From the NCBI RefSeq assembly GCF_030068445.1, contig NZ_JAQPOK010000150.1:1-64000 (forward strand): a stretch of 64,000 bases of DNA, given 5' to 3'. Positions 44,615 to 58,000 of the stretch are shown piece after piece; positions within the stretch are counted from its first letter, which is position 1, and the number at the start of each line of letters is the position of its first letter. A model generated the notes under the pieces. It was not told the origin of the DNA and searched no databases. It saw only the letters and a program-made list of their open reading frames with translations. Position numbers and translations under genes: made by a program. The DNA comes from Roseofilum halophilum BLCC-M91 (GTDB lineage Bacteria; Cyanobacteriota; Cyanobacteriia; Cyanobacteriales; Desertifilaceae).

Positions 44615-45094
44615 TCAACTGGCTTGCAGGAGTTTATCTAGGATTTGGCGACTCAGTTGGTCTACCTGTCCTTCTAGGACTCCTAGGGTTTCCTGTTTTT
44701 GTTGATCGATTTCTTGTTGGGCTTGCTCCCGTTTGGCTTGCGCTTCTCGCTGGGCCTGAGCCATGTTCTGAGCTGCAATTTTATCGGCTTCAGCTTGAGC
44801 TTCGGCAATTACCGCTTGCGATTGTTTGCGAGCGCCTGCGAGTTCTTCTTCGTACTGTTGGGCGAGTCGTTCGGCTTTGGCTAAACGTTCGCGTGCTTCG
44901 GTTAAATTGGAACGGATATAGTTGCTCCGTTCGTCTATGGCATTACCCAGAGGCTTATAAAAAATCTGATTCAGTAGGGCGGCTAAGATCAGGAATTGGA
45001 TGGCCATTACCAGTAACGTACCATCTAGGTCAAAGAGACCTCCCCCTTCCTCCGCCGCAGCTTCTACTGCTAGAAGTATTGTCCAATCGATCAT
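44615..45094 (-). CDS. F-type ATP synthase b' subunit
   Basis: The 159-residue second b-type stator subunit, typical of photosynthetic ATP synthases. An N-terminal segment [22 protein letters not shown] precedes the membrane helix [25 protein letters not shown] coiled coil follows, rich in Ala, Gln and Glu ([22 protein letters not shown]). It lies between the c and b genes. Called atpG in cyanobacterial naming or atpF2. Confidence 0.93.
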   Translation of the reverse strand: MIDWTILLAVEAAAEEGGGLFDLDGTLLVMAIQFLILAALLNQIFYKPLGNAIDERSNYIRSNLTEARERLAKAERLAQQYEEELAGARKQSQAVIAEAQAEADKIAAQNMAQAQREAQAKREQAQQEIDQQKQETLGVLEGQVDQLSRQILDKLLQAS

Positions 45095-45290
45095 TGGCGA
45101 TCGTCCCCAGTTTTTTAACGATTTGTTCTGGTTTTATAGTTTTCCTGGTCAAGAGAACAGGGTTTCCCTAGAGGTTCTAGGGAGTTGGCCCTCATCTGTA
45201 ACGGAACTGACAATCTAGACGATTGAGTTCAGTTAGATTAGGGTAGAGATAGAAAACTTTCCTATCTCTACTGTTCGTTAGCCCAATGGC

Positions 45291-45665
<375 letters not shown>

Positions 45666-46427
45666 CTAACTATGTTCTTCTTCGCCATGATGGGGATCTT
45701 CTAGAGCTTCCCCAATGTAGGTGGCGGCCAAGGTCGCAAAGATCAGGGCTTGAATGGCACTTAAGAATACTCCCAATGCCATTACGGGCAAGGGAATAAA
45801 CAAAGGAACCAGTAAAACTAATACCCCAACCACCAATTCATCAGCCAGAATGTTACCAAATAGACGGAAGCTCAGGGAAAGAGGCTTAGTAAAGTCTTCA
45901 ATTACCTTGAAGGGGAGCATGAAGGGTACTGGCTCAACGTAGTGAGCGAAGTATCCTAAGCCCAGTTTTTTGATTCCGGCGTAAAAATACGCTAGGGAGG
46001 TCAAAAGGGCTAGGGCGACCGTGGTATTGATATCGCTGGTTGGTGCGGCTAGTTCACCTGCTGGCAAATGGATAATTTTCCAGGGAACTAAGGCCCCTGA
46101 CCAATTTGACACAAAGATGAACAAAAATAAAGTACCGACGAAGGGAACCCAGGGTCGATATTCTTTTTCACCCATGGCATTTTTGGCCAGGTCTCGAATA
46201 AATTCCAAAGCGTACTCCATGAAGTTTTGCATTCCGCTGGGGACTCTTTGGACGTTTCGAGTGGCGGCGACCGAGGCAATCACAAGCAGTCCAATCACAA
46301 ACCAGGAGGTGATTATGACTTGCCCATGAACTTTGAGATTACCGATTTCCCAATAGAGATGCTTACCGACTTCAAGCTCGGCGAACGGGAGGCTATGATA
46401 AGCGTCCAGGAAGTTAAGCATATCCAT
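45666..46427 (-). CDS. atpB: F-type ATP synthase a subunit
   Basis: The 253-residue membrane stator subunit forming the proton half-channels. Key segment: [28 protein letters not shown], with the essential Arg in FRLFGN. The C-terminal [19 protein letters not shown] holds the conserved Gln-Glu region. About five to six helices. ATG 46427 ([10 protein letters not shown]) is the first start. Called atpI in some cyanobacterial annotations. Confidence 0.96.
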   Translation of the reverse strand: MDMLNFLDAYHSLPFAELEVGKHLYWEIGNLKVHGQVIITSWFVIGLLVIASVAATRNVQRVPSGMQNFMEYALEFIRDLAKNAMGEKEYRPWVPFVGTLFLFIFVSNWSGALVPWKIIHLPAGELAAPTSDINTTVALALLTSLAYFYAGIKKLGLGYFAHYVEPVPFMLPFKVIEDFTKPLSLSFRLFGNILADELVVGVLVLLVPLFIPLPVMALGVFLSAIQALIFATLAATYIGEALEDPHHGEEEHS

Positions 46428-46605
46428 TATTAAAGAGGGTTCAGAGTTAGGAGTCCGATCGAAGTGGCTTCGACCTATACTCGAACGGTGAGGTTAAGTA
46501 TGGGTCGCTCATCAAGGTCTGGCCGCTAAGACCAAAGGTTATGATGAGGGGGGCTTGCCTTTTTACGAGATTCCACCTGAATTCCATGGGGCGATCGCTC
46601 GCCAA

Positions 46606-47040
46606 TTATGGAGTTAAGGTTGTTCTAAGAACATAAGCGATGATCGCAGCTTTATAGGTTAAAAACCCCAAAAAGATAGGCACGATTTCTAGCTGTTTCC
46701 ATTGGAAGGCGACAATCATCACGCCAATGAATACGGCTAAACCGGTGTTACCGAGTCTTTGTTTTTCTCGTCCGATTCCTTCTACGTTTTTGGCCAACAG
46801 TCTGAGGTAAACTACCCCGGCACACGAGCCGATCAAATAGCTGAGGGCGGTTGTGAGGCTATAGAAAAACCAGACTGATAGGAAGGCAATTCCTGTCATA
46901 CCCAAAGCCCAGAGGTACAACTCTTTTTGGAGTTGGTAATACTCATCCATTGCGCCAGCCGAAGCGGGCTGGAGAGGAGCTTGGGGCAGGTTTTCTGCTG
47001 TTGGCGTTGGCGTTTTTGGAGATTCGTCGGAGGTGTTCAC
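46606..47040 (-). CDS. ATP synthase subunit I (Atp1)
   Basis: The 144-residue membrane protein at the head of the atp operon. It has four hydrophobic segments and a Pro-rich cytoplasmic N-terminus (SPKTPTPTAENLPQAPLQPASAG). In bacteria the I protein helps assemble the c-ring. The pattern LYLWALGMTGIAFLSVWFFYSLTTALSYLIGSCAGVVYLRLLA is the cyanobacterial Atp1 signature. It is 180 bp upstream of the a subunit gene on the same strand. The promoter is expected in 47041-47309. Confidence 0.85.
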   Translation of the reverse strand: MNTSDESPKTPTPTAENLPQAPLQPASAGAMDEYYQLQKELYLWALGMTGIAFLSVWFFYSLTTALSYLIGSCAGVVYLRLLAKNVEGIGREKQRLGNTGLAVFIGVMIVAFQWKQLEIVPIFLGFLTYKAAIIAYVLRTTLTP

Positions 47041-47309
47041 TTCGACTGGTTAACCCTAAATTGTTGGTGTGCGTTTTCTCATCACCGGATTAGGTAAAAA
47101 GGTAACATTCCTTTGCAGGAAACAAGGATTCTGTGGGGGTTGCTCTCTTTAGGAGCGCCACAGAGGATTGAGCCAAACTTTCTTTCAGGTGACCCTGAGA
47201 GGTCTGTTCGTAGACTCCCTGGCAATCATATCACGGACAGGGGTCAGTTTCTGAAGAAAGTGTTAATGTTTTGAGGCAATTAGGGAATGGGGAATTAGGG
47301 AATGGGGAA
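47041..47309. other. Intergenic leader of the atp operon
   Basis: A 270-bp gap upstream of atp1 that should contain the operon promoter. At 47278-47307 two exact AATTAGGGAATGGGG copies form a 15-bp tandem repeat next to the stop codon of the methyltransferase gene. No clear -10/-35 is assigned. Confidence 0.4.
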
Positions 47310-48509
47310 TTAGCGATCGCCCTCTTTGGTGGTAGGGGTAAGAAGGAGCAAGTTTTGTCTCAGAAGCGATCGCATTTCCTCTAGTCCCTGTTGGGTTTGC
47401 GCCAGGATCTCGCCAACGGTTTGTTGTCCATCACACCCTTGCAGCAATTGAAATTCTTCTTCCGATAGGCTAACCGGTTGATAGTCCGGGTTCAGAATGC
47501 TTTGGGACGGCCAACCATGGAGACAGGGATTGGGTTCGGGGATGGCTGCGGCTAGGAGCCGATCCTCAGACCAGTCGCAGTAATCCAGGGGAGGACGAGC
47601 GAGGAAGAATTCGTAGTGAGTCAGTTCTGGGTCGAGCAGTTCAATCAAGCGATAGCGCTGGCGATCGCTCAGATTTTCGACCCGTTCCATCAGTTCGGGA
47701 GCTTGGCCGAGGAGACGTTCAATCGTCCAATACTGGGGATTAGAAAAGCCGACAAAGGCTAATCCGGAAGCCTCGATCAACTCAAACAGGGTATCAATGG
47801 TGTAATCAATTTCCTGGGGATGAACGTACATATCCGCAAAGCATTCATCCCGGTGATTTTCCAGGGCCCAGCGCCGTTTGTCTTCGCGCACGATGCGATT
47901 ATCTTCGGGCAACACGGAAAAAAGTTTACGGCCGATTTTTACTCCATCTTGATAATCTCCCCGATGTTCTCCTTGGAGCAGGGAGATCGCCTGTTGCATG
48001 AGCTGAATTTCAAAGCGTCCCAATTGGGCATAGACAAAAATATGCAATAGTCCCCCTGGAGCTAACTTACAAGCCAGGGATTGAATACCGCGAATCGGAT
48101 CGGGAAGGTGGTGTAATACGCCCACACAGTTAATCAGTTCAAACTGTCCAGGAATTTGTCCCACATCATACAAACTGAGGTGATGAAATTCTACTCGGTC
48201 GGCCCCCGATCGCTGACAACGCTCCTGAGCCACTGAGATCGCTCCAGCACTCAAATCCATGCCCACCACAGAAGCTTGGGGATTCAGATGAACTAAGTAT
48301 TCAGTGCCTACCCCAGTTCCACATCCGGCATCGAGAATCCGGATATCTTGACGAGGGGGCTTACGTCCCGTGCAGAACTGGTAAGCCGCCAACCAATTCC
48401 AGCGCCAGTTGTATCCCGGAGGGGGTTCATCAAGCAAAGGTTCTGGAGGAAAGGGGTAGGTATCGTAAAGTTTGGCTACAGCGTGACTAATAGCTTGAGC
48501 TTCGGACAT
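47310..48509 (-). CDS. Class I SAM-dependent methyltransferase
   Basis: A protein of about 399 residues. The family-like N-terminus is SEAQAISHAVAKLYDTYPFPPEPL, then PPPGYNWRWN. The SAM site is RILDAGCGTGVGTEYLVHLN with VVGMDLSAGAISVAQERC, and the next motif is LINCVGVLHHLPDP. The C-terminal 160 residues hold a HYEFFLARPP segment and an acidic/Gln-rich end. The frame opens at 48551, but ATG 48509 matches the conserved start. The substrate is unknown. It is probably not functionally linked to the atp operon downstream. Confidence 0.82.
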   Translation of the reverse strand: MSEAQAISHAVAKLYDTYPFPPEPLLDEPPPGYNWRWNWLAAYQFCTGRKPPRQDIRILDAGCGTGVGTEYLVHLNPQASVVGMDLSAGAISVAQERCQRSGADRVEFHHLSLYDVGQIPGQFELINCVGVLHHLPDPIRGIQSLACKLAPGGLLHIFVYAQLGRFEIQLMQQAISLLQGEHRGDYQDGVKIGRKLFSVLPEDNRIVREDKRRWALENHRDECFADMYVHPQEIDYTIDTLFELIEASGLAFVGFSNPQYWTIERLLGQAPELMERVENLSDRQRYRLIELLDPELTHYEFFLARPPLDYCDWSEDRLLAAAIPEPNPCLHGWPSQSILNPDYQPVSLSEEEFQLLQGCDGQQTVGEILAQTQQGLEEMRSLLRQNLLLLTPTTKEGDR

Positions 48510-51567
<3,058 letters not shown>

Positions 51568-52077
51568 AGGTTATATCCGTTAAAATTTGAGAGCGATCGC
51601 CGCTAGTCGGCGAGAGTAGAGTCCATTAGGGGAGGTGCAAACTGCCATCCCTAATGGATTTTGTTGTGCATTGGAAAATCATTGGAAAAAATGTGAACAG
51701 TTGTAACGAGCCGGAAAAGTGCAAATAAATGGTCTTAAATACTTATGCTGACAGGCTTAGAGAAGCGCTCAAAATGAGGAAAAATGTAAAAAAATGTTAA
51801 GAAGTGATTTAGGATGTGAACTCCATGCCTGACAATGAGTTCGGACGGATATAAAACCAATGAAAAATATTCAGAGGTTAAGTATCCGGCGATCGCTGAG
51901 TCAAACCCTATGTTTTTAAGCTAATCCCCTTGAGCTATGCCAAGGTTCCTTAAAACGGCAAACGGCAAATTCATTAACTCAACGAAGTTGCTACGGCGCT
52001 AGACTCAGACCCTTTGGCGCAAGCCATCTCTATAAAACCAAATTGGTGACATTTTCTATTCTGGAGGACTCCACAAC
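51568..52077. other. Intergenic region between apcE and apcA
   Basis: A 510-bp gap with a hairpin near its start (51622-51658) and an AT-rich run at about 51790-51850. The apcA promoter is expected here because apcAB is usually expressed far above apcE. GGAGGACTC precedes ATG 52078. No other gene was seen. Confidence 0.55.
51622..51668 (+). terminator. Hairpin downstream of apcE
   Basis: TCCATTAGGG (51622-51631) pairs exactly with CCCTAATGGA (51649-51658) around a 17-base loop. TTTTGTTGT follows. It is a good candidate for a partial terminator between apcE and apcAB. Confidence 0.75.
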
Positions 52078-52563
52078 ATGAGTATCGTCACGAAATCCAT
52101 CGTGAATGCTGATGCTGAAGCTCGTTATCTCAGCCCAGGTGAACTGGATCGGATCAAAGCTTTTGTAACATCTGGTGAGCAACGTTTACGGATTGCCCAA
52201 ATCCTCACCGACTCTCGCGAGCGCATTGTTAAGGAAGCAGGCGATCAACTCTTCCAAAAACGCCCTGATGTGGTTGCTCCTGGTGGAAATGCCTATGGCG
52301 ATGAAATGACCGCAACCTGTCTACGGGACATGGACTATTACCTGCGTCTGATTACTTATGGAATCGTGGCCGGTGATGTAACCCCCATCGAAGAAATCGG
52401 TTTGGTTGGTGCAAAAGAGATGTACAAATCTCTGGGCACTTCCCTGGATGCAGTGGCCGAAAGTGTTAGTTGCATGAAAGCTGTAGCCACTTCCCTGATG
52501 TCAGGTGAAGATGCGGCTGAAGCCGGTTCTTACTTCGATTATGTCAAAGGTGGTCTTTCCTAG
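52078..52563 (+). CDS. apcA: Allophycocyanin alpha subunit
   Basis: The 161-residue phycobiliprotein of the phycobilisome core. The phycocyanobilin-binding Cys81 lies in [18 protein letters not shown]. The start [23 protein letters not shown] is the family N-terminus. The ribosome binding site GGAGGA is eight bases upstream. It is 85 bp before apcB and forms the APC heterodimer with it. Confidence 0.98.
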   Translation: MSIVTKSIVNADAEARYLSPGELDRIKAFVTSGEQRLRIAQILTDSRERIVKEAGDQLFQKRPDVVAPGGNAYGDEMTATCLRDMDYYLRLITYGIVAGDVTPIEEIGLVGAKEMYKSLGTSLDAVAESVSCMKAVATSLMSGEDAAEAGSYFDYVKGGLS

Positions 52564-52648
52564 ACTGACCTAAGTTTTAGCCAAGGCTCAAGGTTTGAGC
52601 ATTAACTACAACTGACCATTTTTAAGTAACTTCATCAAGAACACAACC

Positions 52649-53134
52649 ATGCAAGACGCAATTACTGCTGTTATCAATTCTTCTGACGTTCAAGGTAAGT
52701 ACCTTGATTCTGCTGCTCTGGACAAGCTCAAAGGCTACTTCGGAACCGGCGCTCTGCGGGTTCGTGCAGCTACAGCCATTAGCGCCAATGCTTCTACCAT
52801 TGTGAAAGAAGCAGTGGCTAAAGCTCTGCTGTACTCCGATGTCACCCGTCCTGGTGGAAATATGTACACCACCCGTCGCTACGCTGCTTGTATCCGTGAT
52901 TTGGATTACTACCTGCGTTATGCGACCTATGCGATGTTGGCTGGAGATCCTTCCATCTTAGATGAGCGGGTTCTCAACGGCTTAAAAGAAACCTATAACT
53001 CTCTGGGTGTTCCCATCGGTTCCACCGTTCAAGCAATCCAAGCGATGAAAGCAGTAACTGCTAGCTTGGTGGGCGAAGCGGCTGGTAAAGAAATGGGTGT
53101 GTACTTCGATTACATCTCCTCTGGCTTAAGCTAG
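52649..53134 (+). CDS. apcB: Allophycocyanin beta subunit
   Basis: A 161-residue core phycobiliprotein. The bilin-binding Cys81 is in [20 protein letters not shown]. The Asn71 in [11 protein letters not shown] is the position methylated in beta phycobiliproteins. The start is [20 protein letters not shown]. It partners ApcA in trimers within the core cylinders. Confidence 0.98.
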   Translation: MQDAITAVINSSDVQGKYLDSAALDKLKGYFGTGALRVRAATAISANASTIVKEAVAKALLYSDVTRPGGNMYTTRRYAACIRDLDYYLRYATYAMLAGDPSILDERVLNGLKETYNSLGVPIGSTVQAIQAMKAVTASLVGEAAGKEMGVYFDYISSGLS

Positions 53135-53396
53135 ACTAAGTGCTTCAACTGAAGGTAGTGCTTTATAAACGCCCTTCAGAAGTAGAGTCTGGGAAGTCTA
53201 GGGTAAGTCCTAGACCGTTACAAGCCTAATCGCGAGAAAGGGTTTGTTTCGGGGGTTGAACTGTCAGATGATAGAGCAATAACCGATCGCAATGGTCTAG
53301 AATTGGCTCTTGACTCCCAGACTGGGGAGGGTAAAGTAAAAAAGTTTTGATAGCATTTTTTCTGAATTTTTGGATCGCAATAGGAGAAATTAGCCC
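53135..53396. other. Intergenic region between apcB and apcC
   Basis: A 260-bp gap. A small dyad GTCTAGG (53196-53202) and CCTAGAC (53209-53215) may attenuate the transcript. TAGGAGAAATTAGCCC sits before ATG 53397. Confidence 0.5.
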
Positions 53397-53600
53397 ATGC
53401 GGATGTTTAAGGTAACAGCTTGTGTGCCGAGTTTAAGCAGAATTCGGACGCAACGAGAACTCCAAAATACTTACTTCACGAAGTTAGTGCCCTATGATAA
53501 TTGGTTTCGTGAGCAACAGCGAATTATGAAAATGGGTGGCAAAATCGTTAAGGTGGAGTTGGCCACTGGTAAGGTGGGAACCAACGCTGGTTTACTCTAA
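53397..53600 (+). CDS. apcC: Phycobilisome core small linker ApcC (LC)
   Basis: The 67-residue small core linker of the allophycocyanin cylinders. The sequence MRMFKVTACVPSLSRIRTQRELQNTYFTKLVPYDNWFREQQRI is the CpcD-like linker signature. It caps APC trimers. AGGAGAAAT lies 11 bases upstream. It closes the apc locus. Confidence 0.97.
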   Translation: MRMFKVTACVPSLSRIRTQRELQNTYFTKLVPYDNWFREQQRIMKMGGKIVKVELATGKVGTNAGLL

Positions 53601-53750
53601 TGTATATCGATTGCGCTCTGGATGCGGGTTGGCCCCACTGATAGAGCGATTCAAAGAGTTTTCTAACAGAGCAAGAGTAAGGGTTTAAGCTTTACTTTTG
53701 CTTTGTTTTTTGTTAGAGTCCATAGAGAATTCAGTAAATTATCATACTCA

Positions 53751-54926
53751 TTGAAGCTTCAACAGTTAATCCCTTGGATCGATCCCTCTGTCAAGGAATG
53801 GGCCATGGAGGCGCGACTATTGCGATGGTTAACCTTCCTGTGGTTATCAGTTGGGCTGGTGATTTTGTTTTCGGCCTCCTATCCTTTGGCTAATTCCCAT
53901 GGGGATGGGCTTTATTATGTGAAGCGACAAATGGCTTGGGCGTTCTTGGGCTGTGTGGGATTTAATGTGATGGTGCATACGCCGTTAAAATCCCTGATGA
54001 GAGTATCCCAATGGGTTCTGCTGTTATTGCTGGGGTTGATTGGTGTGACGGTGATTCCGGGATTAGGGACAACGATTAATGGTGCGACTCGTTGGTTGTC
54101 TTTAGGGGGGTTGCCGTTACAACCGTCGGAGTTAATTAAGCCGTTTTTGGTGTTGCAAGGGGCCCAAGTGTTTGGATGGTGGCCGTCTTTAAGACCGATA
54201 ATTCGCTGGCGATGGTTGGCAATTTTTGGGGCGGTGTTGGTGGGGATTTTGCTGCAACCGAATCTGAGTACGGCGACGTTTTGCGGGATGACGCTGTTTG
54301 CGATCGCCGTGGCTTCGGGTTTGCCCTATCGCTTGTTGTTAACCACGGGGGGAGTGGGATTGGGTTTAGGGATGTTGAGCTTAAGTATCAATGAGTATCA
54401 ACGGCGGCGGATTATGACGTTTTTAGACCCTTGGGCCGATCCCGTTAACGATGGCTATCAATTGATCCAAAGTTTATTGGCGATCGGCTCAGGGGGCTTT
54501 TGGGGCACAGGTTTGGGACTCTCGCAACAAAAATGGTTCCATTTACCGATTCACTACACGGATTTTATTTTTGCGGTTTATGCGGAAGAGTTTGGCTTTG
54601 TTGGCAGTCTGCTGTTGTTATTGATGTTGGGGGTATATGCCACCTTGGGGTTAATGGTGGCGCTGAAATCGACGGATAAGCTGCATCGTTTAATTGCGAT
54701 CGGGGCTACTTTTTTGTTGGTGGGGCAATCGTTGATTAATATTGGGGTGGCCACTGGAGCGCTGCCAACGACGGGTTTACCCTTCCCTATGTTTAGCTAT
54801 GGGGGCAATTCAATGATTGCTAGTTTGTTGTCTGCGGGCTTGTTGGTGCGAGTGGCTAGGGAGAGTCGTCAAGCGGCGGTGGTTTCTCTGGAGGAGCGCC
54901 GGAGTCGGGTTTCCAACTCTGGGTAG
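53751..54926 (+). CDS. ftsW: Cell division peptidoglycan polymerase FtsW
   Basis: A SEDS-family membrane protein of about 391 residues, for septal peptidoglycan synthesis. About ten hydrophobic helices. Motifs: ARLLRWLTFLWLSVGLVILFSASYPLA, QPSELIKPFLV, the loop FHLPIHYTDFIFAVYAEEFGF and GALPTTGLPFPMFSYGGNSMIA. The SYGGNS ending and early FSASYP separate it from RodA. The start is unclear: TTG 53751 (LKLQQLIPWIDPSVKEWAMEA) fits homologues with a similar N-terminus, TTG 53703 is also open, and ATG 53805 would cut into the conserved part. Confidence 0.85.
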   Translation: MKLQQLIPWIDPSVKEWAMEARLLRWLTFLWLSVGLVILFSASYPLANSHGDGLYYVKRQMAWAFLGCVGFNVMVHTPLKSLMRVSQWVLLLLLGLIGVTVIPGLGTTINGATRWLSLGGLPLQPSELIKPFLVLQGAQVFGWWPSLRPIIRWRWLAIFGAVLVGILLQPNLSTATFCGMTLFAIAVASGLPYRLLLTTGGVGLGLGMLSLSINEYQRRRIMTFLDPWADPVNDGYQLIQSLLAIGSGGFWGTGLGLSQQKWFHLPIHYTDFIFAVYAEEFGFVGSLLLLLMLGVYATLGLMVALKSTDKLHRLIAIGATFLLVGQSLINIGVATGALPTTGLPFPMFSYGGNSMIASLLSAGLLVRVARESRQAAVVSLEERRSRVSNSG

Positions 54927-54960
54927 GGGTTATATCAATTAATTGGATTCAAGAAGTGGG

Positions 54961-55014
54961 CAAGATGCCCGCACTCCTCGAATTCTTTGATCTGACTGGA
55001 GTGGGAGCATCTTG
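54961..55014. repeat. Inverted repeat with CAAGATG-type arms
   Basis: CAAGATGCCCGCACTCC (54961-54977) pairs with GGAGTGGGAGCATCTTG (54998-55014) with two mismatches. It shares AAGATG..CGCACTCC with the hairpin at 24483-24534. It lies between convergent ftsW and the giant kinase gene and could serve as a terminator. Confidence 0.7.
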
Positions 55015-55074
55015 CTCCCTAGATTTTTAATTAGGGTATTTCCGCTTTGCAGACATGAATAAGCAGACTTGATA

Positions 55075-58000
55075 TTACTTTGAGGTCAGAAATGGGGCGA
55101 TCGCCTCACAAATGGTTTCAAACTCAAACTGATTAACCCGCTCTATCAGCCATTGGGCGATTTCTGGAGGGTCAATCTCTTGACTCAGGTCGAGAATCGA
55201 TTCATGATCGGCTTCAATGGCTCTTTGATGGAGGGCCGATAGACAATCCAAAGATAAGGTTTCCCAGGGTAAATCGCCCTTAGACTGAACGTTCTGGGCA
55301 GTCTCCAGACTAGAGGTGAGGTCAACGGTTGGCTCCAGGGAGCAGGTTTCATAGAGATAACGAACGCCCAAATGTTGGGCAATTTTGTCGAGCAGTACGG
55401 TTTGCTGAAAGGGTTTGCTGATATAGTCATCACATCCAGCCCCTAAAACCTGTTGTCGATCTTCCTCAAAGACATGGGCGGTGACGGCGATAATGACGGT
55501 TGCTTGACCTTGAATGCTGGCCTTAATCTGTTGGGTGGCTTCTAACCCGTTAACCACGGGCATCCGCATATCCATGAGGATCAGATGGGGTTGCCAGCTT
55601 TGCCAGAGGGCGATCGCCTCTTGGCCATTTTCGGCAGTGTGAACTTCAAACCCCACATGATTTAACAGATGCAACAGGAGTAAGCGCTGCTCCCGTTCAT
55701 CATCAACGACTAGGATGCGATAGGTGGGCTGATCGGGAGCTAATCCGGCGATCGGTTGTAGGGGGCGATCGGTTGCAATGGATTGAGCTTGTCCCAACTC
55801 TAAGGGAAGATCGAAAAAGAAGCGACTCCCCAAACCCACTGTAGAGTCTACCCTTAATTGACCTCCCATTAACTCAACGAAATGTTGGCTAATGGCTAAT
55901 CCTAGTCCCGTTCCTTCTTCGTCATTTTGCCAGCCATGGGCGACTCCTAATGCCTGACTTTGAACAAAGGGTTGAAACAACAAGTCTCTATTTTCCGGGG
56001 CAATACCGATGCCGGTATCAGAGACGATAAACCGAATATAATGGCGATCGCGATCGGTTGCAGGGGTAGGGGATGGGATGACTTCGAGGGTAACACAACC
56101 CTGGGACGTGAATTTAATCCCATTATCCACCAGGTTAAGCAGAACTTGCCTTAACTTTTTTTCATCTCCATAGACATATTGAGGAACGCGATCGTCAACC
56201 TTGATTTTTAGGGCTAACCCTTTCAAACGAGCTTTGAGCTGTAATAGGCTTTTGAGATTCTCTAAAATTTTGAGTAAATCAAAATCTGTGGCATTCAAGC
56301 TCACTTTGCCCGACTCGATTTTCGACATTTCTAGAACATCATTGATTAAATTGAGCAAATGTTCGCCACTTTGATTAATGATTTTCAGTTGTTCTTGCTG
56401 CGTCGAAGACAAGGAGCCATCTCGCCCCATCACTTGGGCAAAGCCTAAAATTGCATTCAAAGGAGTCCGAAATTCATGACTCATTTTCGCTAAAAATTCA
56501 CTCTTAGCTCGATTAGAAGCATCGGCATTTTCTTTGGCAACTTTCAACTCTTCCGATTGGGTTTGGATGGCTTCAATTAATTTAGACTGCTGAATAGAAA
56601 CACTGAGATTATTACTGACATCAATCGCCATTTTAATTTCATCTTCTTGCCATTTACGAGCCGCTCCATTTTGATAAATACCCAATAATCCCCAGAGTTG
56701 ATTGGAGCAAAAAAGAGGGAGCATTAAGTAAGATCTCGCCTGAATTGTTTCGATAAACTTCAAATACTCCACTTCAAAGCCCGCTTGATAAACATCGGTC
56801 ATGCAGAGATATTGATAGGCATGAAAGGAAACGGATTCCGCCGTCATAGACAAGACAGAAGAAGAACGCTGATTCGGGGTATCAATCCAACTTTTTAGGG
56901 CACAACTTTCATCCGTAATCAGTTCTGGAGAAAACACACAATCGATATCGAATAAAGAGCGCCAACCCGGAGCCACAGAATCCGTGATAAATTCACCGCT
57001 CCAATCTGAGTTTAAGCGATAAATCGCCACGCGATCGCTCTCAAACAATTCTCGAATTTCATGGGTTGTGACTGCCAAAATAGTTTCTACATTTAAGGCT
57101 TGTTGCATCTGGGCGAGAATCTTGGCAATCGCCCGTTCTTGTTGAGCTATTTTTTTCAGTTTTTCTTCGGAAGTTTTTCGTTCTATTTCGGCTTCAGATC
57201 GTGCCACAAAGACATCTAATATTGCTCTTTTTTCTTCATTCACCTCCAGTGGCTTAACATCCAAAATAGCAATATAGCCAATCACTGTGTGTGAACTGTT
57301 TTTCAAGGGGAGTCCTAGGTAGCTTTGGATATTCAAGCTTTGAATCAATGGATACTTGCCAAACTCCTCTTGGCAGCGATCGGAATAATAAACTTCTTGT
57401 CCTGATAAAATGGGATAGCAGGGTGCGTCCAGCACATCTAGTTGAGAAAGTTTTTGGATTTCTGTACCATTCCAAAAGGCTAAAACATCAACTTGTCGGA
57501 GTTCGCGATCTCGCACTTTGGCAATCAAAGCATAGGGAACTTGAAGAAGATTGGCTAAATATTGAGTGCAACTTTCAAAAAAATCATCTCCTGTCGAGGT
57601 TCCGATCCCTTGAGAGAGTAACTTAAAAGCTAATTCTCGTTGTTTTTGGGCAGTAATATCAACACCAAATGATTGAATATCCACCAAGGTTCCACTCCGA
57701 TCGAGAATGGGTTGATTCGTCCAACGTAACCATCGAGATTGTCCTGTCCCAGAGCGATATTCATATTCCCAACTTTGTGGAGTTAAGGTTTTTAATAAAT
57801 GGATAATCTGGTTTTGAATTTCTAGACGATCATTGGGATTGACTAAAAAGGAATTTAGAGACCGATCGATGAGCTGAGTTTTGGTTTGATTAAAGAATTG
57901 ACAAAAATATTGATTGACGAAGGTCAGTTGAGTATTGGGTTGCCAGCGACAAATCAACACATCTTCTTGGACTTCGATCAGTTCTCGATAGCGAGTCTCA